In this document: positions 1 to 8,127 of the stretch, piece after piece
Layout: every line of letters begins with the position of its first letter
How positions within the stretch are numbered: position 1 is the first letter of the stretch
Assembly: GCF_001544495.1 (NCBI RefSeq)
Contig: NZ_FCNZ02000005.1
Span: forward strand, 1 to 64,000
Reading direction: 5' to 3'
DNA: 64,000 nt
Source: Caballeronia telluris
GTDB taxonomy: Bacteria > Pseudomonadota > Gammaproteobacteria > Burkholderiales > Burkholderiaceae
The notes under the pieces: model-generated
Databases searched by the model: none
Told to the model about the DNA's origin: nothing
The model's input: the letters and a program-made list of their open reading frames with translations, nothing else
Program-made: the position numbers and the translations under genes

Positions 1-1
1 C

Positions 2-145
2 AGCGACGAGGCGGCCAGCAAACTGCTGTATCTGGCCTTGCGCAACATCGAAAAGGACTGGAAGATGCCGCCTATCACCTGGCGGCAAGCAGTGAATCAG
101 TTCGCCATTCTGTTCGGCGAGCGCTTCACCAGCGCCATCAGCTGA
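2..145 (+). CDS. IS256-family (mutator-type) transposase, C-terminal end, cut by the window edge
   Basis: The reading frame enters from the left edge and ends at a TGA. Its 47 residues include a KLLYLAL stretch, a DWKMPPITW stretch and a closing FAILFGERF, which is the usual C-terminus of IS256-type transposases in Burkholderiales. Transposases of this family insert the element by a DDE mechanism, but the catalytic residues lie outside the window. An inverted-repeat-like end follows within about 40 bases, as expected for the right end of such an element. Whether the complete copy is intact cannot be seen. Confidence 0.75.
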   Translation, partial: SDEAASKLLYLALRNIEKDWKMPPITWRQAVNQFAILFGERFTSAIS

Positions 146-156
146 GATTTCTAACC

Positions 157-187
157 GGCCTCAGCACACAAGATTCCTGACAGGTCC
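157..187. repeat. Probable right terminal inverted repeat of the IS256-type element
   Basis: Twelve bases after the transposase stop lies a segment reading tcagcacacaagattcctga (161-180) followed by caggtcc. Its reverse complement starts with a GGACCTGTCAGGAATC-like end, which resembles ends of IS256-family elements in Burkholderia as I remember them. The partner repeat is outside the window, so the exact boundary is uncertain by a few bases. Confidence 0.45.
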
Positions 188-429
188 CTGTCTGTTGCTG
201 CGGCCGCTTTCGCGTCTTGGGGCATCACTCCCTCTCGGCCAGGAGCCGTCACTCACCGTCTGTTCCTGGCCCCGCACCCGGAACGCCCGGTGCGCCAGTA
301 CCCGCCTCGCTTTGTGGCCGGCGCGCGCCGCAAAGCGCCAGCGGCTCTTCACTCGTGCGGCGAGAAAAGAGTCAGCCCCGTACGTCCGGTCGGCTATCAT
401 GCCTATCCTCTCCGAAGTAGCTCCCCCTT

Positions 430-2109
430 ATGATTTCCGTCCGTAATGTCACACTGCGCCGTGGCGTCAATGTCGTACTCGACCGCGCGTCCGTCACCTT
501 CACCCCCGGCGAAAAGATCGGCCTTGTCGGCCGCAATGGCGCCGGCAAGTCGTCCTTGTTCGGCCTGCTCAACGGCACGCTGCACGAAGATGGCGGCGAA
601 TTCTCGATCCCCGCTGCATACAGGATGGGCCAGGTCGCGCAGGAGATGCCGGAGACCACGCAGAGCGCGACCGACTTCGTCGTCGAGGGTGACACCGTGT
701 TGCTGGCCGCGCAGACCGAAGTAGCCGCCGCCGAAGCTAGCGACGACGGCATGCGCATGGCGCACGCCTACATGAGCCTGCACGACGCCGGTGCACACGA
801 TGCCCCTGCACGCGCTCAGGCGCTGATCCTCGGCCTTGGGTTCAGTGCCGAGCAGCTTAACCAGCCGGTCAACAGCTTCTCCGGCGGCTGGCGCATGCGT
901 CTGCAGCTAGCGCGCGCGCTCATGTGCCCGTCGGACCTGCTGTTGCTCGACGAACCGACCAATCACCTCGACCTCGACGCGCTGGTCTGGCTGGAAACCT
1001 GGCTCAAGCGCTACGAAGGAACCATGGTCGTGATCAGCCACGACCGCGAATTCCTCGACGCGGTGACGCAGGTGACCGTGCACGTCGACAACGCCAAGCT
1101 CGTGCGTTATGGCGGCAACTACAGCAAGTTCGAAGAGATGCGCGCTGAGCAGCTCGTGTTGCAGCAGGCCGCGATGGCCAAGCAGGCGGACAAGATCGCC
1201 CACCTGCAGAAATTCATCGACCGTTTCAAGGCCAAGGCCTCGAAGGCGAAACAGGCGCAGAGCCGGGTCAAGGCACTCGAACGCATGGAGAAGATCGCAC
1301 CGGTGCTTGCCGACGCAGAGTTCAGCTTCGAGTTCAAAGAGCCTCTCAACGTCCCGAATCCGCTGTTGTCGATGCTGGATGCGAGCTTCGGCTACCCCGC
1401 GCCGACTGGCGCACCGCCGGGTACGCCACCCACGGTCATCGTGCGGGGCATCAACCGTTCCGTGCTGGCGGGACAGCGCATTGGCATTCTGGGTGCCAAC
1501 GGCCAGGGCAAGTCCACGCTGGTGAAGACGGTGGCGCACGCGCTGGCGCCGATTGCCGGCGAAATCAGCGAAGGCAAAGGCCTGAACATCGGCTACTTCG
1601 CCCAGCAGGAGCTCGACGTGCTGCGCCCGCTCGACACGCCGATGGAACACATGATCCGCTTGGCCAAGGACACGCCGGCGCACATGCGTGCCCCCGGCCA
1701 GAGCGGCACAGAACAATCGCTTCGAACCTTCCTCGGCACCTTCAACTTCAGTGGTGACATGGTCCATCAGGCAGTCGGTACGATGAGCGGAGGCGAGAAG
1801 GCGCGGCTCGTGTTGTGCATGATCGTGTGGCAGCGTCCTAACCTGCTGCTGCTCGACGAGCCTACTAACCACCTCGACCTGGCCACGCGCGAAGCGCTAG
1901 GCATGGCGCTCAACGAATTCGAAGGCACAGTGATGCTGGTCAGTCACGACCGCTCCCTACTACGCGCGGTTTGTGACGAGTTCTGGCTCGTCACCAAGGG
2001 TGGCGTCGAGCCCTTCGACGGCGATCTGGACGATTACCAGCAGTTCCTGCGTGACGAAGCCCGTCGCATGCGTGAGCAGGCTGCCGGGGAGCAGAAGGTC
2101 AACACTTGA
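430..2109 (+). CDS. ABC-F family ATPase (YheS/Uup type), probably 3'-truncated
   Basis: ABC-F proteins are soluble twin-ATPase proteins that act on ribosomes, not transporters. There are two nucleotide-binding domains: Walker A GRNGAGKS (about residue 34), signature SFSGG and Walker B LLLLDEPTNHLD in the first, then GANGQGKST (about 355), MSGGEKA and a second LLLLDEPTNHLD. A Lys/Gln-rich inter-domain linker lies around residues 240-290. There is no membrane segment. At 559 residues it stops soon after the second ATPase domain, whereas YheS-type proteins run to about 640 with a C-terminal coiled coil. The stop falls 71 bases before an IS1182-type element, so loss of the 3' end by transposition or deletion is likely. 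The ATPase core is intact and could still be made. Confidence 0.85.
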   Translation: MISVRNVTLRRGVNVVLDRASVTFTPGEKIGLVGRNGAGKSSLFGLLNGTLHEDGGEFSIPAAYRMGQVAQEMPETTQSATDFVVEGDTVLLAAQTEVAAAEASDDGMRMAHAYMSLHDAGAHDAPARAQALILGLGFSAEQLNQPVNSFSGGWRMRLQLARALMCPSDLLLLDEPTNHLDLDALVWLETWLKRYEGTMVVISHDREFLDAVTQVTVHVDNAKLVRYGGNYSKFEEMRAEQLVLQQAAMAKQADKIAHLQKFIDRFKAKASKAKQAQSRVKALERMEKIAPVLADAEFSFEFKEPLNVPNPLLSMLDASFGYPAPTGAPPGTPPTVIVRGINRSVLAGQRIGILGANGQGKSTLVKTVAHALAPIAGEISEGKGLNIGYFAQQELDVLRPLDTPMEHMIRLAKDTPAHMRAPGQSGTEQSLRTFLGTFNFSGDMVHQAVGTMSGGEKARLVLCMIVWQRPNLLLLDEPTNHLDLATREALGMALNEFEGTVMLVSHDRSLLRAVCDEFWLVTKGGVEPFDGDLDDYQQFLRDEARRMREQAAGEQKVNT

Positions 2110-2180
2110 ATTAGCTGACCCCCTGGCAGTACCAGATGGAAGCCGGCATAGAGCTCGCAACGGGTCCAAGGGCCGCTTAG

Positions 2181-2200
2181 GGTCAAGGCTGTGTAAAAAC
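2181..2200. repeat. Left inverted repeat of the IS1182-type element
   Basis: The sequence is ggtcaaggctgtgtaaaaac. It pairs with the reverse complement of 3507-3526 (ggtcgaggctgtgtgaaaac) with two mismatches. The transposase C-terminus ends about 120 bases inside this repeat. Confidence 0.75.
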
Positions 2201-2317
2201 AGTCGCAGCATATCGGCGAGTTACCGGCAGACGCGATCAATCGCCGAGCTATCGGCTAATTGCGATCGGCAGGAGCAATTTCGCCCTCTTCCAGTTATCG
2301 CGGCACGCTGCGCGCTT

Positions 2318-3506
2318 TCACGTCCTCATCGCCTCGATCAATGACTGCGTGCCTAGAATGCTCATTGCTCGCTTCAGGTTGTAGGCCAATACGTGAAGGC
2401 TCATCTCGGGTCGCACACGCGGAAGCGTTTTCATCAGGAAGTGTGCGGAGCCCATTCAGAACTTGCGCGTTCCAAACGGGTGCTCGACTGTCTGTCTTCG
2501 CAATCTCGCGGTGTCTGGATTCTGATCGAGTCGACGCTGCATGTCCTCAAGTATCTTCTCGTGTTCCCACCGCGTTACCCTTCGATATGGACTCGGAGTG
2601 CAGTGCGGCTTTAGTTTGCAACTTGGACACGCTGAAGGCTAATACTTGTGAATCTTCAGTCCAGCCTCGATCGTCGTGACGCGCCAATTGGCCCGCTCTC
2701 CTGCTGGACAGCGATACTTATCATCCGACTCAATGTAGACGAAGTCCAGCTTGTCAAAGCGACCGTCTGCCTTGCTGTTCGATGTCAGCGGCTTGGGCAC
2801 CAAGGTCTTAATGCCCTCTTGCTCGCAGCGCAGAATTTCATCGCTCTTGTAGTAGCCGCGATCGGCAAGCGCCGTCAGTTTCTTTTGACCGATAGCATCT
2901 CGCACCATTGTCGCCATCGTGGCCAGTTGAGAACGATCGTGACCAACATTGACGACATCATGAGCAACGATCATGTGATTCTTGAGATCCACCGGTTTGC
3001 ACGTTGTAGCCGACCATTCCCGTGCCACGCCCGCTGGTTGCCATTGAGCGCGCGTGCGGGTCCGTCAGTGAGATCTGGCCATCGGGAGCGGCGCGCATCC
3101 GTGTCTCGATCTCACCGAGCTTTTGCACTTGCGCTTTGAGCTTCTCGATCTTCTCTTTCAGGTGAGGAATTCGTTCATCCGGCAGGCTCGCTGGCTCTCG
3201 ATCAGCCCGGTCCAGTTCATCCATGTAGCGCTTGATGCCATGCTCGAGTTGCTCCATGCGAGCCTGGAGTTTCGATGGATGATATGCCGGTCGACCAATC
3301 AAGGAGGGCGACGCTTGCGCGAAGCCAGGGCTCGCCAGGTCAAGCTCATCGACGAACACATCAGCCACCCGTACCGGGTTCTCTACATCTACGTAATCGT
3401 CGAGACACTCGGTAGCAACGCGACTTGATCTCGCGCCGCGCTTTCGATGAATCGCTTCATGGGCCACCATCTGAAAAGGTGTTGCCCAACTATAGGCGAT
3501 CAACAC
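2318..3506 (-). pseudogene. IS1182-family transposase, broken by deletion, frameshift and two stop codons
   Basis: Reading the minus strand from 3506, the N-terminal part shows a LDDYV..ENPVRV segment and a GRPAYHPSKL segment typical of IS1182 transposases. It then jumps straight to a charged helical segment (MEQLEHGIKRYMDELDRADR), so roughly 80-100 residues including the first catalytic region are missing. After a GYNVQT motif near 3000 the frame shifts and continues as NHMIVAHDVVNVGHDRSQL and LADRGYY. A TAG at 2639-2641 and a TGA at 2456-2458 both stand where tryptophan is plausible. The same frame then runs on through HPFGTRKF, ending LAYNLKRAMSILG at the TGA at 2318-2320. The translation past both stops keeps family character, so the decay is recent. 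Confidence 0.85.
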
Positions 3507-3526
3507 GTTTTCACACAGCCTCGACC
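3507..3526. repeat. Right inverted repeat of the IS1182-type element
   Basis: The sequence is gttttcacacagcctcgacc, the reverse complement of 2181-2200 with two mismatches. It lies directly upstream of the transposase reading frame. Confidence 0.75.
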
Positions 3527-3627
3527 CCGAACGGACGTTCTTTTACGAATGTCAAATATCCCTTCATTCGCCGTTGCGGACCTTGTAGCCGAAAGGAATG
3601 TAGCAGTGATGCCACGTTTCGTCCGGA

Positions 3628-3678
3628 GCATTGATAACGCCTGCACATCAATGCTTCAAAAAAATGCACTTATCGTTT
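3628..3678. promoter_or_regulatory. Copy 1 of a 51-bp shared operator/promoter element, upstream of the ATP-citrate-lyase-like genes
   Basis: This stretch matches 8000-8050 at 41 of 51 positions without gaps. It carries the half-sites ATTGAT (3630-3635) and ATCAAT (3647-3652) with an 11-base spacer, a T-N11-A-like dyad of the kind LysR-type regulators bind, and then a conserved GCACTTATCGTTT block. It sits about 300 bases upstream of the gene starting at 3980. The regulator encoded at 11543-12472 is the natural candidate; this link is inferred. Confidence 0.7.
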
Positions 3679-3979
3679 AACTCCATTTGCATGAATATCT
3701 GTACTCAAGATTCCAGCGAGATTGGAACTAAAGTAAAACGCATCGGAGACAAGGCGATGTACATCGCAAGGCGCACTCAGAACGGCTAACGATCGCCTCC
3801 GTGCCACGTAGTCTCGCGCCCCAACCGGCGCGAGCACGCGCCAATTCAACACGCATCAGACCGCGGTATCCGAGCGCCAACGGCGTATCGGCTGCGCGTC
3901 ACGTCTATCGCTTTCGCCTGACGCCCAATCCGAACAACTGTTCCTTTTTTATCGCAATGCCCATCAGGAGACAAACTTC

Positions 3980-5278
3980 ATGCAAATCACCGGTATGTTG
4001 CACGGCGCGCGCCTGTTGCAATTCGTCGGATTCCCGGCGAGCGAAATCCTCGGCCCGAGCGCCAGCGAAGAGGAGATAAAGACCTTGATCGATCGTCATC
4101 GCCAGATTTTCATCAAGCCCGTCTTCAAGGGCGGCGTCGGAAAGAAGGGCAAAGCGGGCCTGCTCGGCCGCGCCACCGATCTCAAGACGGCACTGATCGA
4201 GAAAGAGCGGTTGTATTTTGCCGAGCACACGGTTGCACACCTGAGGGCGAAAGCGAACGGCGTGACGTTCGAAGCCGGCGTTCCGGCCAAGCATGAAGTC
4301 TATTTCTCGATAACGGATTCCACCCGCTTTCGTGCACCGACAATGACGCTCTCGCACATGGGCGGCATGGATATCGAGGAGGTCGATCCAAAGCATGTGG
4401 CGATGGTGCCTTTCGATGCGTTGACGGGCCTCAAGGCGTTCGTCGTGGCGAACGCGCTGAGCGAGATCGGCGCGCCGAAGGAGATCATTTCGCCGCTCGT
4501 GCAGCAGTTGCCGAAACTCTGGGAGCTCTTTCACGACTTCGGCATGACGACGCTGGAGCTCAACCCGATCCGGATGCGCGAGGACAAGAACGGGCGGCTG
4601 ACACCGGTCGCCTGCGACTTCAAGTGCGGCTTCGATCGCGACGATCCGCGCTGGACGCGTCTTGGACTGCCGCAACACCTGTTCGCGGCCGACTACTCCG
4701 ACTTCGAGCAGGAGATCAATCAGTTGCGCACGCATCAGGGCCAAAGCGATGTGTACGTGATCAACGACAAGGGAACGATCCTCGCGCCGACGTTCGGCGG
4801 CGGCGCCAACTCGCTCGTGACCGAAATGCTCGGCGACGCCGCGATCATCTCGTCGGATTTCGGGGGCAATCCACCCTACGCGAAGATGAAAGAAGTGGCC
4901 CGTATCTGCTTCAAACACTGGCTCAAGCAGTCGAACGTGCTTTTCATTATCGGCGGCAAGTCGAACAACACCGACATCTTCGAGACGCTGCGAGCGATGG
5001 CTGATGCCCTTCGCGAACACTTCAGCGAGCATGGACCGACGCCGCTCTACGTGGTGCTGGGCCGCGGCGGGCCGAACCTCGTGCGCGGCATGGCGGCGTT
5101 GAAAGACACCTGCGACTCGCTCGGCCTGCCCTACAGACTGTTCGGATTCGACTCCGACATCAGCGAAGTCATCCAGTACGCACGAAAGGCGGACGCGTGG
5201 ATGCGAGAGGGTGGCCGGGCCGAGATCGCAGCACGGATCGGCGCGACCGCGATGAAAGCCGAAACGGCTCAGGCTTGA
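3980..5278 (+). CDS. ATP-citrate-lyase-like small subunit (ATP-grasp, citrate-binding; succinyl-CoA synthetase beta-like)
   Basis: The 432-residue protein has the size and order of a two-subunit ATP-citrate lyase small subunit. The N-terminal ATP-grasp part runs to about residue 240 and includes KPVFKGGVGKKGKAGL and the metal/ATP segment TLELNPIRM. A C-terminal Rossmann-type citrate-binding domain follows, with a glycine-rich PTFGGGANSL and SSDFGGNPPY. In the family this subunit binds ATP and citrate and passes phosphate to the partner subunit to form citryl-CoA in the cytoplasm. An AGGAG lies about 12 bases before ATG 3980. The partner gene starts 10 bases after the stop, so the two are cotranscribed. 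The exact acid used (citrate or another tricarboxylate or citramalate-like acid) cannot be read from sequence. Confidence 0.8.
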   Translation: MQITGMLHGARLLQFVGFPASEILGPSASEEEIKTLIDRHRQIFIKPVFKGGVGKKGKAGLLGRATDLKTALIEKERLYFAEHTVAHLRAKANGVTFEAGVPAKHEVYFSITDSTRFRAPTMTLSHMGGMDIEEVDPKHVAMVPFDALTGLKAFVVANALSEIGAPKEIISPLVQQLPKLWELFHDFGMTTLELNPIRMREDKNGRLTPVACDFKCGFDRDDPRWTRLGLPQHLFAADYSDFEQEINQLRTHQGQSDVYVINDKGTILAPTFGGGANSLVTEMLGDAAIISSDFGGNPPYAKMKEVARICFKHWLKQSNVLFIIGGKSNNTDIFETLRAMADALREHFSEHGPTPLYVVLGRGGPNLVRGMAALKDTCDSLGLPYRLFGFDSDISEVIQYARKADAWMREGGRAEIAARIGATAMKAETAQA

Positions 5279-5288
5279 GGAGCACGAC

Positions 5289-7988
5289 ATGCATAAACAA
5301 CACAGCAACCCGTTCAAGTACTTCGTCGGCGTGAACTCGCTGGCGCAGATCGCCACGCGCGACGATCGCGTGTGCGTGCTCAACATCCTGGGCGGTGAGT
5401 CATCGGATGTAACGCCCGTCAGTCACGCCTTCTCGGGCGGTAACATCGTCTTCGGTACGGCACCGGGGAAAGGTGGCCAAACGCTCGCGACATCGGCCGG
5501 CGATATCCCGGTGTATAACAACGTCCGCGAAGGGCTGGAGGCAGGGCACCGCTTCAACTGCGGCGTGGTGTATCTGCCGCCATCGGCTGCCCGTGACGGC
5601 GTCGCCGAGCTTATTCGCGTCAATCCCGACCTCAAGAAGATTTTCATCATCACCGAGAAGATCGCCGTGCACGACGCTCGCGAAATTCGCGCAATGGGGC
5701 AGCAAGCCGGCATCGACATCTTCGGCGCGAATGGGTTGGGCGTCGCGGACTCCTGGAATCGCGTGAGGATCGGCGGAGCGCTCGGGGGCGACAATCCGGA
5801 CGATTCGCTGCGCAAGGGTTCGATCGCTATCTTCTCCAACTCCGGCGGCTTCAGCACGACAATCGCGCAGTACCTGCGCATGAGCGGCTGGGGCACGTCG
5901 ACCGTTATTTCGAGCGGCAAGGACGTCTACATCCACTACGCCGCGCCGGAATTTGCATTCGCGCTCGCCAACGATGCGCGCAGCAAGGCCGCTGTACTCT
6001 ATTGTGAACCGGGCGGCTATTACGAAGCCGATGCGACCTTTACGAAACCGGTGGTTGCCTGCGTCGTGGGCCGGTGGAAAAGCCGGCTGACGCGCGCGGT
6101 CGGGCATGCGGGCGCGATGGCTGGTGGTTCCGACGACGCGCAAGCGAAGGAACGCTGGTTCATGGAGAAGTTCGGCGTTGACCGGCTCTTCAGCCCCGAC
6201 GATCCATGCTGCTCGGCCAAAGGCGCGGTGGTCACGAACATCGCGCATATCCCGGCGGCGCTGACCGCCGTCATGCGCGCAAACGCGACGATGCCGGACT
6301 TCGAGCCCGAAGGCAGCCTCGCGCTGAAGCCGTGGTTCGGCTCCGATCAGGGTATCGAGCTTCCGTCAGGGCTTGCGATTCCCGTGGTCGGCGCGGTCGC
6401 TCCGTATGACGAGCAAGTCTTACGGGTCAATAGCCAGATCGGGGCGATTGCGCCGCGTCAGGCGCTCAAGGACGCATCGGGCGCGTCGCAAATGGATGCG
6501 AAAACGCAAGTCAGCAGCCTGCACGGAACCTCGATGCTGGACGCCGCGACCCGCTCACTCGAAGCGAACGTGAACCTTGCCCTTCTGCACGAACCCGGCG
6601 GCGAGAACGACGAGAAGCTGATCAACGTAGCGATCGCGGCATCGGTCAATCTGCATGGAACGCCGGAACTCGTCGCGGCCCAGGCGGCGCGCGAGGCAGG
6701 CAACGCCCCCAACGCGGTTCTGGCGGCTGCGGCATCGATTGTCGGGCCGAATCGTCAGCGCGCCGCGCGCGATGCCGCCAAATGGCTGATCGATCGCTTC
6801 GCGGCTGCGGGCCTCACGAACGCGCTCGATGAAAGCTTCGACATCGGCCAGATCGACACCGCCGGCTGCGAGCCGCTTTTCGCCGATGCTCGTGATCCGC
6901 GCGCCGAAGCGATGCTCGCGGGACTTGCGAAGCGTGGCGCCAAGTCCGTGCCGATCCGCTGGCTGGCGTCCCAGCCGGCGCACCCGACGGCGGACGCCGT
7001 GCTCGCCGCGATCACGACCACATTGGCGTGGGGTCCGCTCATGCGCAAGCGTGTGTCGCGCGTGACCGCCGAAAGTTTGCCCTGGTGGACCATGCTGTTC
7101 GGACGTTTGATCGGCGCTTCGGCGGATGCATCTCGTCACGCCCCGGAAGGATTCTGCGGCTTCACCACCGAATCGCTCCTGAACGAACGCAGCCTCACCG
7201 AGATTTGCTTTGCGGCACTGCTCGATCTCGAACCCGGCCCCGACGATCTGTTCGCCTTCAAAACGCTCGCCGGACTGCTGCTCACCAACGGACCGGGAGC
7301 CATCTCGGCCCAAGGCGCGAAAGGCGCCGTCTCGGCTGACGGTCCTGAAAGCCCCGAGCGCGTTCAGCTCAACAAGGCGCTCGTCGGCTTCCTTTCGCAT
7401 ACCGGCTTTACGCATGGCGGCAACGGGTACGAGGGAATCGCCTTCCTGATCGAAGCGTTCCGCGATACTTCGCTCGACGATCCGTCGGACGCTGAACACG
7501 GCGTCGATCTGCACTCGTTGGCCGCGCGGTCGGTTGAGCGTTACGCGCAATATAAGGCGCGGCAAAAAAGCGCGGGCAGCCTGGACATCGCGAAGCTGCC
7601 AGGGGTCAATCATCCGGTGTTCAAGGACAGGCCCGTCAACCACGATCCGCGCGAGGTGTTCATCGCAAACCTGTGCGAGCAACGCGGGGAATACAACGCG
7701 TTCCATGCGTTCTACCGCGAGCTCGTGCAGGCGCTGTTCGATGCCGGCGTGTCGCGCAACGTGTACTGCGTGAACGTCGATGCGGTGATCGCGGCGTTGC
7801 TGCTCAAGATGCTGTGGCAACCGTTGCGACGCGGCGATCTGGCTGAGTCCGATCTGGAAACCGCCGCGTTCACGATCTTCCTTTATCCCCGCATGCTCGG
7901 CTGTGCGGCGGAAATCGACGATCACCTGAATCGCGGACGCAACATGGACACGCGCACGCCGGCTTCCCAGTGCCGCTTCGTGGCTTGA
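5289..7988 (+). CDS. ATP-citrate-lyase-like large subunit (CoA-ligase plus citrate-synthase-like lyase), unusually long
   Basis: The N-terminal 330 residues form a CoA-binding/ligase module like succinyl-CoA synthetase alpha, with SNSGGFS and the phospho-histidine motif GHAGAMAGG near residue 275. The C-terminal 200 residues look like citrate synthase/citryl-CoA lyase: FTHGGNGYEG, GVNHPVFKDR and NVDAVIAALL. At 899 residues it is about 290 longer than the usual large subunit of roughly 610. The extra part lies between the two modules (about 400-650) and itself contains a citrate-synthase-like segment with NLHGTPE. Where the family has a catalytic DHGPAVSG, the distal module reads TNGPGAIS, so the histidine looks replaced by asparagine. 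A GAGGAG precedes the ATG. It is very likely catalytic with the small subunit, but the substrate is open. Confidence 0.75.
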   Translation: MHKQHSNPFKYFVGVNSLAQIATRDDRVCVLNILGGESSDVTPVSHAFSGGNIVFGTAPGKGGQTLATSAGDIPVYNNVREGLEAGHRFNCGVVYLPPSAARDGVAELIRVNPDLKKIFIITEKIAVHDAREIRAMGQQAGIDIFGANGLGVADSWNRVRIGGALGGDNPDDSLRKGSIAIFSNSGGFSTTIAQYLRMSGWGTSTVISSGKDVYIHYAAPEFAFALANDARSKAAVLYCEPGGYYEADATFTKPVVACVVGRWKSRLTRAVGHAGAMAGGSDDAQAKERWFMEKFGVDRLFSPDDPCCSAKGAVVTNIAHIPAALTAVMRANATMPDFEPEGSLALKPWFGSDQGIELPSGLAIPVVGAVAPYDEQVLRVNSQIGAIAPRQALKDASGASQMDAKTQVSSLHGTSMLDAATRSLEANVNLALLHEPGGENDEKLINVAIAASVNLHGTPELVAAQAAREAGNAPNAVLAAAASIVGPNRQRAARDAAKWLIDRFAAAGLTNALDESFDIGQIDTAGCEPLFADARDPRAEAMLAGLAKRGAKSVPIRWLASQPAHPTADAVLAAITTTLAWGPLMRKRVSRVTAESLPWWTMLFGRLIGASADASRHAPEGFCGFTTESLLNERSLTEICFAALLDLEPGPDDLFAFKTLAGLLLTNGPGAISAQGAKGAVSADGPESPERVQLNKALVGFLSHTGFTHGGNGYEGIAFLIEAFRDTSLDDPSDAEHGVDLHSLAARSVERYAQYKARQKSAGSLDIAKLPGVNHPVFKDRPVNHDPREVFIANLCEQRGEYNAFHAFYRELVQALFDAGVSRNVYCVNVDAVIAALLLKMLWQPLRRGDLAESDLETAAFTIFLYPRMLGCAAEIDDHLNRGRNMDTRTPASQCRFVA

Positions 7989-7999
7989 ACGCTTCACGG

Positions 8000-8050
8000 G
8001 CATTGATAATTAGCGCACATCAATCGTTCCAAAAATAGCACTTATCGTTT
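8000..8050. promoter_or_regulatory. Copy 2 of the 51-bp shared element, upstream of the CitA-like carrier
   Basis: It starts 11 bases after the stop of the large lyase subunit and about 78 bases before the MFS carrier. The half-sites ATTGAT (8002-8007) and ATCAAT (8019-8024) have the same 11-base spacing as copy 1. It suggests that the carrier has its own promoter under the same regulator as the lyase genes. Confidence 0.7.
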
Positions 8051-8127
8051 CGCACCGTTCGGGCGAGTATTCGACAAACAATAAATCGCCTGAACACCGC
8101 AAGTTCAAAATTTCTGGAGACACCTCG

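Larger units (their letters stand above)
2181..3526 (-). mobile_element. Decayed IS1182-family insertion sequence
   Basis: The element is bounded by imperfect 20-base inverted repeats at 2181-2200 and 3507-3526 (18 of 20 identical after reverse complementing) and contains one minus-strand transposase pseudogene filling most of the space. The transposase has an internal deletion, a frameshift and two in-frame stops, so the copy cannot move itself. Length is about 1.35 kb, shorter than intact family members, in keeping with the deletion. I see no clear target-site duplication. Confidence 0.75.

Noticed and set aside
3905-5386. 493-residue open frame on the minus strand opposite the lyase small subunit
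   Set aside because: It mirrors a well-supported gene, is Arg/His/Ala-rich without motifs, and has no ribosome binding site. Long antisense frames are common in GC-rich DNA.
6555-8003. 482-residue open frame on the minus strand opposite the lyase large subunit
   Set aside because: It is a shadow of the real gene with low-complexity, Arg-rich translation and no family character.
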